From: Frondihabitans sp. PhB188
GTDB lineage: Bacteria > Actinomycetota > Actinomycetes > Actinomycetales > Microbacteriaceae
Assembly: GCF_003752365.1 (NCBI RefSeq)
Contig: NZ_RJUO01000002.1
Span: 620,001-684,000, forward strand
DNA length: 64,000 nucleotides
Reading direction: 5' to 3'
The notes beneath the pieces were generated by a model. That model was not told the origin of the DNA. It searched no databases and worked only from the letters and a program-made list of their open reading frames with translations. The translations under genes were made by a program, and so were the position numbers. The first letter of the stretch is position 1. The number at the start of each line of letters is the position of its first letter. This document shows, in pieces, positions 57,686-64,000 of this stretch.

Positions 57686-58164
57686 GAGAGTCGTCCGTTC
57701 GTGAGGGGGAGGCGGCTGCCGGTCACGGTGACATCGACGCGCGAGACGGAGCGCCCCGTGACCTCGGCCATGCGACGGGTCAGAGTCTCCTGGAGCGCTG
57801 TGATCGTGGCGACCACGCCGACCTGATCGGCGGGTACGGCTGTCAGCGGGGGGATCGTCATCGGCGTCGAGACGCGGAGAGCGAGGCTGCCGTCGTCGTC
57901 GCGCGCGTCGACCCGGACGTCACGCCGCTCGACGAGCAGCTGCTCGGCCACGACGGCACCGCCGACGCGCTGGAGGGCGCGGGAGGCGATGCTGACATGA
58001 CCCGGGATCACGGGCCCCCGCCCGGGGACGTCGCGCATGCCGATCGGGTGGTCAATGCCACCGGGGTGCGCAGAGGTGGCCGCCGGGAAATCAGGACCCG
58101 ACGACCACCCGCTCGAAGCCGCCCCGTCGCCATCGACGGGAGCGGCGGCCTGGGGGTCTGTCAT
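57682..58164 (-). CDS. Asp23/Gls24-like envelope stress protein
   Basis: A 160-aa soluble protein. After a disordered Ala/Gly/Ser-rich N terminus (to about 50), VPGRGPVIPGHVSIASRALQRVGGAVVAEQL and DGSLALRVSTPMTIP lead into a helix and a final VSRVDVTVTGSRLP, the Asp23 arrangement. It begins at ATG 58164, overlapping the small membrane protein gene by four bases. Confidence 0.75.
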   Translation of the reverse strand: MTDPQAAAPVDGDGAASSGWSSGPDFPAATSAHPGGIDHPIGMRDVPGRGPVIPGHVSIASRALQRVGGAVVAEQLLVERRDVRVDARDDDGSLALRVSTPMTIPPLTAVPADQVGVVATITALQETLTRRMAEVTGRSVSRVDVTVTGSRLPLTNGRLS

Positions 58165-58352
58165 TGGGACGAGCGCCGTCCGCGGAGCACGTCGGCGAGG
58201 CTGGAGACGTCGAGCTCGCCCGCCGCCACGCGGCCGACGAGGGCGCCGACGGCGATGAACACGGCCACCAGCACGAGCGCCCAGAAGCCGAAGGCCACCG
58301 CGACGACGCCGAGGACGGCGCCGATCACGATGCCCGTGGTCGTCGCGCTCAC
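58161..58352 (-). CDS. DUF2273-like small membrane protein
   Basis: A 63-aa protein: two adjacent hydrophobic segments (GIVIGAVLGVVAVAFGFWAL and LVAVFIAVGALVGRVAAG) and a short charged tail. DUF2273 proteins of this size accompany asp23 genes elsewhere. GTG 58352 overlaps the upstream asp23 stop by GTGA. Confidence 0.75.
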   Translation of the reverse strand: MSATTTGIVIGAVLGVVAVAFGFWALVLVAVFIAVGALVGRVAAGELDVSSLADVLRGRRSSQ

Positions 58353-58861
58353 TGCACGCGGCTCTCGGCGGGCACGCTCTCGTCGTCGTCGTCCTCGCCG
58401 GGGATGTGCACGTCGTTGATCGCGACGTTGACCTCGGCGACCTGCATTCCGACGAGGTCGGTGATGGCGAGGGCGACCGCGGCACGGACCTGCTCGGCGA
58501 CGGCGTTCATCGGCGTCGGGTACTCGACGACGATGGTGACGTCGGCGGCGACCTGGGTCTCCCCGACCTCGACGCGCACGCCCTGCGACAGGTCGGTCGA
58601 GCCGATCACGTCGCGGATGGCGCCGAACGCGCGGGCGGCGCCGCCACCCAGAGCGAACACACCGGGAACCTCGCGGGCTGCGATGCCGGCGACCTTCGAG
58701 ATGACGCTGTCGGCGATGACGGTCTTGCCTGAGGTGGCCGCACCCGTGGCGGTCGTCGTGGTCGTGACCGGCGTGGCGACCTTGTCGACGCGGCCGGCCG
58801 CCGGAGTGGCGGTGGGCGTCGGGGTGGCGGTAGCGGTCGGGACGGTGGGCTTGTCGGCCAT
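58349..58861 (-). CDS. Asp23/Gls24-family envelope stress response protein
   Basis: A 170-aa protein with the clearest Asp23 signature of the cluster: KTVIADSVISKVAGIAAREV, GVFALGGGAARAFGAIRD, GVRVEVGETQVAADVTIVVE and MQVAEVNVAINDVHIP. A Thr/Pro/Ala-rich N-terminal tail (to about 50) precedes it. ATG 58861 has GAGGAG seven bases upstream. First gene of the minus-strand unit, divergent from the sigma factor gene. Confidence 0.9.
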   Translation of the reverse strand: MADKPTVPTATATPTPTATPAAGRVDKVATPVTTTTTATGAATSGKTVIADSVISKVAGIAAREVPGVFALGGGAARAFGAIRDVIGSTDLSQGVRVEVGETQVAADVTIVVEYPTPMNAVAEQVRAAVALAITDLVGMQVAEVNVAINDVHIPGEDDDDESVPAESRVQ

Positions 58862-58979
58862 GATGGTGCTCCTCTGGGGTGAGAGTCCGGGGCGGCGTGA
58901 AGCCGCGTAACAATGAGACGCATCCACTCCCGAAAACGTCACGCACTTTCTTCGAAAAACTTCTTTTGCAGGAACCGGG

Positions 58980-59576
58980 GTGTTGTCTGAGGGGGTGAAC
59001 CTCGCTCCCCCGCCCGCGCCGTCGCTGGCCGAGGCCTCCGATGGGCTGCTCGCTCGCCGGGCGGCCGACGGAGACGCGCGCGCCTTCGAGGTGCTCCTGC
59101 GGCGGCACCTTGGCCTCATGACCGCCTACGCCGTGCGCCTCACGAGCTCGAAGCACGATGCGTCCGACGCCGTGCAGGAGGCCTCGGTGGCGATCTGGCG
59201 CGAGCTGCCCAACCTGACCACGCCGGATACGGTCCGGGGATGGATGATGCGGATCGTCTCGCGGAAGGCATTCGACCTGATGCGGGCGAGGAAGCCGTCC
59301 GACGACATCGACGACGAGGCGGTTTCGGCGCGGCTGCCGGTCGACGACCACGGCGACCCGGCCCGCATCGCCCAGACCGACGACGCGATGGCCGGCCTGC
59401 GCCGCGCGCTCGACCGCCTGCCCCCGCTCCAGCGGCAGAGCTGGATCCTCCGCGAGGTGGGTGGCGAGTCGTACGGCGAGATCGCGGAGCACCTCGGCAT
59501 CACGACCACCGCCGCCCGAGGCCAGCTGGCCCGGGCGAGAGAGACACTGACCACAGAGATGGAGGCCTGGCGATGA
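58980..59576 (+). CDS. ECF-type RNA polymerase sigma factor
   Basis: A 198-aa sigma-70-family factor. Region 2 (about 25-95) has LLARRAADGDARAFEVLLRR, DAVQEASVAIWREL and VRGWMMRIVSRKAFDLMR. Region 4 (about 135-190) has LDRLPPLQRQSWILREVGGESYGEIAEHLGITTTAARG. It probably controls the neighbouring Asp23 cluster. The downstream gene overlaps by ATGA and is a candidate anti-sigma. GTG 58980 is used (AGGA six to seven bases upstream); GTG 58995 is possible. Confidence 0.9.
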   Translation: MLSEGVNLAPPPAPSLAEASDGLLARRAADGDARAFEVLLRRHLGLMTAYAVRLTSSKHDASDAVQEASVAIWRELPNLTTPDTVRGWMMRIVSRKAFDLMRARKPSDDIDDEAVSARLPVDDHGDPARIAQTDDAMAGLRRALDRLPPLQRQSWILREVGGESYGEIAEHLGITTTAARGQLARARETLTTEMEAWR

Positions 59577-60136
59577 GCGACGAGACCGTCACCCTCGAGC
59601 GCCTGGCCGACTACCTGGACTCCGGCCGGATCCCCTACGACCCCTCGATCGAGGAGGTTCCCGAGAACGCCGGGCAGCTCGCAGTGCTGCAGCGCCTCCG
59701 GGCCCTGTCGAGCCGGCTGGTCGCCGACGAGGGCACCCAGGAGAGCCTCGCCGACCCGAGCTGGTTCGGCGGCGTCATGGAACGCGTCAGACGCGAGGCG
59801 CGGAGCGGCCGCGACATCCCTCTCGTCTCCTCCGACCTGCAGAGCACGCTGCATCTGACGGAGGGGGCTGTCCGCGGCCTCATCCGCGAGGCCGGCGACT
59901 CGGTGCCCGGAGCCGTGGTCATCTCCTGCGGTCTCGACGGTCCGCTCGCCGAGCCCGGCGCGCCGATTCACGTCGAAGTCACCATCAGCGCCCTCCGCGG
60001 GATCTTCGTGCCGGCGATGGCCGACGAGGTCCGCGAAGCGGTGGCCACCCGCCTGCTCGCGCAGACCGAGCTCGTCGTCGACAGCGTCGACGTGATCGTC
60101 GGCGACGTGCACCAGCTCGGCGGAGGTGCCGCATGA
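59573..60136 (+). CDS. Asp23-domain protein, possible anti-sigma partner
   Basis: A 187-aa soluble protein coupled to the sigma gene. Residues 1-80 are helical (VTLERLADYLDSGRIPYDPSIEEVPEN, LAVLQRLRALSSRLV) in the position of an anti-sigma domain, but without the Cys/His zinc motif. Residues about 95-185 look like an Asp23 domain (LTEGAVRGLIREAGDSVPGAVVIS, APIHVEVTISALRGIFVPAMADEVREAVA). It may link envelope stress to the sigma factor (inference). It overlaps the next gene by ATGA. Confidence 0.75.
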   Translation: MSDETVTLERLADYLDSGRIPYDPSIEEVPENAGQLAVLQRLRALSSRLVADEGTQESLADPSWFGGVMERVRREARSGRDIPLVSSDLQSTLHLTEGAVRGLIREAGDSVPGAVVISCGLDGPLAEPGAPIHVEVTISALRGIFVPAMADEVREAVATRLLAQTELVVDSVDVIVGDVHQLGGGAA

Positions 60137-60441
60137 CCGACACGCTCGCCGACGACCTCGCCGCGGTCGTCCGCTCCGTTCCCGGCGTCGCCGCGATCTA
60201 CCCGCGGCCGGGCTTCGCCCAGCTCGCCCGGAGCGTCATCGGCACGGTCACGAAGACGACACCGCAGGTCGCCGTCGCCCTATCCGCGACGCAGACGAGG
60301 GTCGAGCTCGACGTCGCCGTGGGGCCCGAGCACTCGGGGCCCGCAGTGGCGCGCACGGTCGCGGCGGCGGTACTCGACCATCTGGCCGCGCGAGGGGCGC
60401 CCGGGCCGGGCGTCGACGTCAGGATCGTCGCGCTGGGCTAG
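60133..60441 (+). CDS. Small Asp23-like protein
   Basis: A 102-aa protein with the alternating strand-helix pattern of a minimal Asp23 unit (VPGVAAIYPRPG, VAVALSATQTRVELDVAVG, ARTVAAAVLDHLAARG, VDVRIVALG). Third gene of the sigma-factor operon. Function unknown. Confidence 0.7.
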   Translation: MTDTLADDLAAVVRSVPGVAAIYPRPGFAQLARSVIGTVTKTTPQVAVALSATQTRVELDVAVGPEHSGPAVARTVAAAVLDHLAARGAPGPGVDVRIVALG

Positions 60442-60463
60442 GGGCCCGGCGGCGGTGGGGCGC

Positions 60464-60477
60464 GAGTTCCTGCGCCC
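60464..60477 (+). repeat. Interspersed 14-bp motif GAGTTCCTGCGCCC, copy 3
   Basis: Exact copy in the 52-bp interval between the convergent Asp23-like and flavin-reductase genes. Confidence 0.6.
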
Positions 60478-60493
60478 CTGGCATTCTGCGAGG

Positions 60494-61015
60494 TCAGACG
60501 GCGATGAGCCGTCGGAAGCGCGTGCCGTGGTAGACGAGCGGCTCCGTCTGGTCGCCGACGCGCAGCGACGTGACCTCGAGCACGACGACGTGGTGGTCGC
60601 CCGCCGGGATCTCGGAGCGCACCACGCACTCGAGCCACACGGTGGCGTCGTTCACGAAGATCGCACCGGACTCGGGCTCGTGGAGGTCGAGGCCGGCGAA
60701 GCGGTCCCGGCTGCGGCTCGACAGCTGGTAGCAGGCCTCGTCGTGCGCCGAGCCCAGGATCGAGATGCCGATCCTGCCCGCCTGCTTGAGGATCGGCCAG
60801 GTCGTCGAGGAGTTCTGCACCGAGAACATCACCATCGGCGGGTCGAACGAGACGCCGACGCTGAACGACGACGAGACCATTCCGACCCTGACTCCGTCGA
60901 CCTCGGCCGCGAGCGCCGCGACACCGGAAGGGAACGAGCCGAATGCGAGCTTGACCGCTGCTGCGGCATCGGGCGTGCCGACCTCGACGAGGTCGTGGAT
61001 CGTGGTGGTGGTCAT
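60494..61015 (-). CDS. Flavin reductase-like FMN-binding protein
   Basis: A 173-aa member of the flavin_reduct family. FGSFPSGVAALAAEVDGVRVGMVSSSFSVGVSFDPPMVMFSV in pieces is the FMN-binding start, and GDHHVVVLEVTSLRVGD, LVYHGTRFRRL end the fold. Such proteins supply reduced flavin to two-component monooxygenases. ATG 61015 lies two bases after the stop of the FMN-reductase gene, whose end carries the AAGGAG site, so the two are coupled. Confidence 0.9.
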   Translation of the reverse strand: MTTTTIHDLVEVGTPDAAAAVKLAFGSFPSGVAALAAEVDGVRVGMVSSSFSVGVSFDPPMVMFSVQNSSTTWPILKQAGRIGISILGSAHDEACYQLSSRSRDRFAGLDLHEPESGAIFVNDATVWLECVVRSEIPAGDHHVVVLEVTSLRVGDQTEPLVYHGTRFRRLIAV

Positions 61016-61017
61016 GG

Positions 61018-61542
61018 CTACTCCTTGCCCGAGGCAGACGAAGCGAGGGTGGCGGATGCGGATGCCAGGACGATGTCTCTCCAGTTGTCGAGCCAGCCGC
61101 CGTACGCGCCCTCGTCGGCGTAGGCCTTCTCGTTCAGATACAGGCCCTGCGCGGGAGCGGTGGCGCCCAGCTCGACCAGGATCGGCTTGAGCAGCAGCTC
61201 GGGAGCGAGGGCGTGAGTCGGCCCCGCGCCGAGCATGAGCGGCACGACCGTGACGCCCTTCAGCCCGGTGGCCCCGTCGATCTGGTCGAGGAAGCACTTG
61301 AGCACACCCGTGTAGCTCGCCTTGTACGTCGGCGAGGCCACGATCACGAGGTCGCTGCCGGCCACGAGCTCGACCGCTGCCTTCACGGTGTCGTCGCCCC
61401 AGCCGAGCAGAGAAGGACCGAGAGTGACCACGTCGACCTCGCTGTCGGCGGCTCGGCCGGTGATCGACTCGGCCACATGGCGGGCGGCCTCGAGCGTGCG
61501 GGAGGCCGGCTTGGGGTTGCCGGCGACGACTGTGACGATCAT
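61018..61542 (-). CDS. NADPH-dependent FMN reductase (SsuE/MsuE-like)
   Basis: A 174-aa flavodoxin-fold reductase. VTVVAGNPKPASRTLEAA binds the FMN phosphate. SDLVIVASPTYKASYTGVLKCFLDQID is the signature of the SsuE/MsuE group, and VPLMLGAGPTHALA follows. It reduces FMN for sulfonate or similar monooxygenases, but no monooxygenase gene is visible next to it here. AAGGAG lies five bases before the ATG. Confidence 0.9.
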   Translation of the reverse strand: MIVTVVAGNPKPASRTLEAARHVAESITGRAADSEVDVVTLGPSLLGWGDDTVKAAVELVAGSDLVIVASPTYKASYTGVLKCFLDQIDGATGLKGVTVVPLMLGAGPTHALAPELLLKPILVELGATAPAQGLYLNEKAYADEGAYGGWLDNWRDIVLASASATLASSASGKE

Positions 61543-61660
61543 GGATGCTCCTTGACTGGGATGCGCTCAGTCTTCGCCCGGCGCATTTCGCCTGCGTGGC
61601 TCGCGAATTACGCCTGCATTACGCCGTGGGTTCTCAGGGGTCACGTGCCGTTCGGTATGC

Positions 61661-61687
61661 TTGACGGGCTGCGTCTCGGCGTAGTCT
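61661..61687 (+). promoter_or_regulatory. Possible tRNA-Gly promoter
   Basis: TTGACG (61661-61666) and TAGTCT (61682-61687) are 15 bases apart, a short spacer, and the tRNA begins 20 bases later. Weak but the best pair before the tRNA. Confidence 0.3.
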
Positions 61688-61706
61688 TGCTCCGCTTCGG
61701 CGGTGC

Positions 61707-61777
61707 GCGAGTGTAGTTCAATGGCAGAACTTCAGCTTCCCAAGCTGATAGCGCGGGTTCGATTCCCGTCACTCGCT
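61707..61777 (+). tRNA. tRNA-Gly (anticodon CCC)
   Basis: A 71-base cloverleaf can be folded by hand. The acceptor GCGAGTG pairs with CACTCGC, and the D stem is GTTC/GAAC. The anticodon stem TCAGC/GCTGA holds the loop TTCCCAA, and the T arm has TTCGATT in its loop. The anticodon CCC reads GGG. CCA is not encoded; the discriminator is T. Confidence 0.95.
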
Positions 61778-61814
61778 CTCTCTGGTCGTTCGGCGTCGCT
61801 GTGTCGGCGGGTCC

Positions 61815-63998
61815 TCAGGCAGCGAGCTCGACGGCCTCCGGATGCGGGATCGTGACCCAGAGGTCGACCTCGTCGTCGGCGTCGAGGCCGAGGGCGGCGG
61901 CCGTCTCGTCGGGGGTCGAGGCGACGATGGTGATGGCGGTGTCGGATTCGGGGCGGCCGGTCCGGATGATGATGCGGCTCGACCGGACGGGCTCGAGGTG
62001 CCGAGCCACGTCGTCCAAGAGCAGGTCGAGGGCGGCAGGATCGAGGCCGTCGAGACCGCCGTCGTCGAGGATCTGCACGAGCGCGCCACGGCGGCGATGA
62101 GCCGAGACCACCTGGCGGACGGCCTCGTTGAGCAGGCTGCGGCCGCGGATCTCGTCGCGGAGAGCCTGCTCCAGCACGCGGCATTCGGTACGGGCATCCT
62201 CGCCCAGTCGGCCGACCACGGCGATGATGTGGCGGAGGATCGGCGCGGCCGTGTTCCCGGCGTGCTGAAGTCGCTGCTGGCGCTCGGTGTCGAACGCGTC
62301 CAGCTCGGCCTGCTGGATCGTCAGCTCCTCGTGCTGCCTGGCTGCGACCTCGGCCGCGGCCGTGACCTTGCGGATGGCGTGGTGGATGAGCAGCCCGGCT
62401 ACGACGATCACGATCTCGCCGGCGAGGCCCAGCCGGATGACACCGGACGGGCCCGCCCACAGGGTGATCTGCGTCACGAGGGCGCCCATGGTGATGAGGG
62501 GCGGGAGCCTGCGGCCCGCCATCCACCCCATGGCCGCCCCCGCGAGGACCCCGCAGGTGAATCGGGCGATGGACGCCGAGTCGAAGTCGGCGGCATCGAG
62601 CCCGATCGTCGCGATGCAGCACAGGAGGACCCCGACTCCCGTGGTCACCCAGGCGGCGCGGTTCGACATCGTTCCGCGCCGTGCTCCCCGGACGAGGGCG
62701 GGCAGGATGCTCAGGCCGAGGACGGATGCTGCGACCGATGCGTACGCGTGGGTGACGAGAAGGGCGTCGAGTGTCGCGATGAGGGATGCCACGACGATCA
62801 GGGCGCCGAGGATTCGATAGAGGACGCGCCGCGGGATGACGGTGAACAACGACTCGCCCGGTCGACGGGTGAGCGGCGACGGGGCGCGATCGGGGTGCCA
62901 CTCCAGGACGACGGTGGTGCCTTCGCCCGGTGCCGAGTGGATGCTCGCCGACCCTCCGACGTGACGCACGCGCTCCAGGATCGACACCCGGACGCCGAGT
63001 CGCTCCTGTGGGATGGATCCGAGATCGAAGCCGGATCCGTCGTCCGAGACGGTGATCCGGAGGCCGCCGTCGTCGAGTCGGGAGCCTGCAGCGGTCCGCC
63101 GGGCGGACGGCCCGGCATGGGTCACGCTGTTGCGGAGAGCCTGCACGGTCGCGGAGATGAGAGCCTCCGCCACCTCGGACGGCAGCTCCAGGGCGTCCAG
63201 GCGGGTCAGGTCGAGGGTGGCCACACCACGGAAGCGGGCGAGATCGGCCTCGGCGTTCGACAGTGCCGTGCCGAGGGAGGCGATCCGCGGTGGCGTCTGC
63301 GGGCGAGTGCTGGTGGCAGACACGATATCTAGAGCCGCCCGGGCCATGCCGGCAGCACGGTCCGGCGCGTCGTTGCCGGCCGCAGCCAGGAGTGCCGCGA
63401 GAACCGTGTCGTGCAGCAGCGCGTCCGTGCGGACACGCTCGGCTTCGAGCGCGCCCTGGCGCTGGTGGTCTTCGAAGAGCATCCGCGCCCGCTCCTCGGC
63501 CTGGTCCGCCCGATCCGCCCGCGCGCGCAGCGCCCGGACTCCCGCGATCAGGCCCGCCGCCAGCAGGAGGAGTCCGAAGTTGGTGATCAGGGTGTGGGCG
63601 ATGGGAAGCCTGTCGGCGTAGACGACGGCCAGAGCCGCGTCGATCCCGAGGCAGATGACGCCGGCGCGGAACGGGTTCGACTCGGCCAGCGCAGTGCAGC
63701 TGAAGGCGATCAGAGACAGGCCGAGGAGCCATGGCGTCGATCCCAGCGGCAGCGGGTCGCGGAGCGTGAAGGGCTCCACGACGAGGAGCGCGACGTAGGA
63801 GGCCACCGGCAGCCAGAGCCCCGTCCGCAGCAGGCCCGTGCTCCGCGCGAGTGCGAGGGGCAGCGGCGCCACCATCGACCCCGCCAGGCAGAGAGCCACG
63901 ACGAGGAGAGGGAAGCGGTCGGGCCTGTGATCCCCGACGTACTCGGGCAGGGCGAGGAGCACCAGCAGGCCGGCGACGATGGCCAGCGTCGCGGCCAT
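61815..63998 (-). CDS. Fused histidine kinase plus kinase-like partner domain
   Basis: A 727-aa protein; ATG 63998 is at the window edge, so a longer N terminus cannot be excluded. The first half is a sensor kinase: about five membrane segments (to about 155), coiled linker, phospho-acceptor TDALLHDTVLAALL (His196), N box ATVQALRNSVTHA, G1 SDDGSGFD, RLGVRVSILERV and GEGTTVVLEW. A second membrane block (about 405-560) and coiled coil follow. The final domain (about 590-727: LRDEIRGRSLL, HRRRGALVQILDDGG) lacks kinase boxes and matches the separate protein at 32502. Its response regulator is probably outside the window. Confidence 0.85.
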   Translation of the reverse strand: MAATLAIVAGLLVLLALPEYVGDHRPDRFPLLVVALCLAGSMVAPLPLALARSTGLLRTGLWLPVASYVALLVVEPFTLRDPLPLGSTPWLLGLSLIAFSCTALAESNPFRAGVICLGIDAALAVVYADRLPIAHTLITNFGLLLLAAGLIAGVRALRARADRADQAEERARMLFEDHQRQGALEAERVRTDALLHDTVLAALLAAAGNDAPDRAAGMARAALDIVSATSTRPQTPPRIASLGTALSNAEADLARFRGVATLDLTRLDALELPSEVAEALISATVQALRNSVTHAGPSARRTAAGSRLDDGGLRITVSDDGSGFDLGSIPQERLGVRVSILERVRHVGGSASIHSAPGEGTTVVLEWHPDRAPSPLTRRPGESLFTVIPRRVLYRILGALIVVASLIATLDALLVTHAYASVAASVLGLSILPALVRGARRGTMSNRAAWVTTGVGVLLCCIATIGLDAADFDSASIARFTCGVLAGAAMGWMAGRRLPPLITMGALVTQITLWAGPSGVIRLGLAGEIVIVVAGLLIHHAIRKVTAAAEVAARQHEELTIQQAELDAFDTERQQRLQHAGNTAAPILRHIIAVVGRLGEDARTECRVLEQALRDEIRGRSLLNEAVRQVVSAHRRRGALVQILDDGGLDGLDPAALDLLLDDVARHLEPVRSSRIIIRTGRPESDTAITIVASTPDETAAALGLDADDEVDLWVTIPHPEAVELAA

Positions 63999-64000
63999 GC

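Overview
The window is 64 kb of chromosome from a high-GC Gram-positive actinobacterium, most likely of the family Microbacteriaceae. That placement is an inference. It rests on strong G/C third-codon bias, abundant GTG starts, an HspR/HAIR-controlled dnaK operon, a clustered C50-carotenoid pathway with a heterodimeric lycopene cyclase, and many apparently leaderless promoters (TANNNT six bases before the start codon). I see no rRNA, transposase, phage module or CRISPR array. There is one tRNA, tRNA-Gly(CCC).

Layout. 1-8.7 kb is housekeeping: the partial gene after pyrE, pyrE, xthA, a transporter, a hydrolase, a class A penicillin-binding protein, a threonine aldolase and a nitroreductase. 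8.8-30.3 kb is an accessory cell-surface region: one small and three very large secreted Ig-like repeat proteins and two DUF3060 lipoproteins. They are interleaved with clpB, a 23S/16S-type methyltransferase, a GntR regulator, an APH-like kinase and the dnaK-grpE-dnaJ-hspR operon. 30.6-33.5 kb is a two-component operon with a response regulator, a histidine kinase and a degenerate kinase-like partner. 33.5-46.6 kb holds a UMF1-type MFS transporter, a DsbA-like protein, and a sugar-uptake operon (substrate-binding lipoprotein, two permeases, a double ATPase and a GH1 beta-glucosidase) whose promoter carries a LacI-type operator. TetR, Eis-like and LacI genes follow. 46.8-49 kb is a small envelope/membrane cluster. 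49.1-54.8 kb is the carotenoid cluster crtE-crtB-crtI-crtYe-crtYf-crtEb with divergent idi. 54.8-60.4 kb has dcd, a quinone oxidoreductase and an Asp23/Gls24 (alkaline-shock) cluster with its own sigma factor. 60.5-64 kb has two flavin-reductase genes, the tRNA and a large fused histidine kinase reaching the right edge.

How the parts relate. The dnaK and clpB promoters both carry HAIR elements next to the same -10 box, so both should be repressed by the HspR encoded at the end of the dnaK operon. The carotenoid genes are packed with 1-4 base overlaps, which predicts one translationally coupled transcript. Taken together they should make a C50 pigment of the decaprenoxanthin/sarcinaxanthin kind.

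The most novel-looking material is threefold. First, the surface-protein family is built from shuffled Ig-like modules, single ricin-B-like units and a shared ~90-residue C-terminal module. Second, a histidine kinase and kinase-like partner occur once as two genes (31.3-33.5 kb) and once as a single fused protein (61.8-64.0 kb). Third, there are two short interspersed repeat families plus several small tandem duplications, two of which span stop codons.
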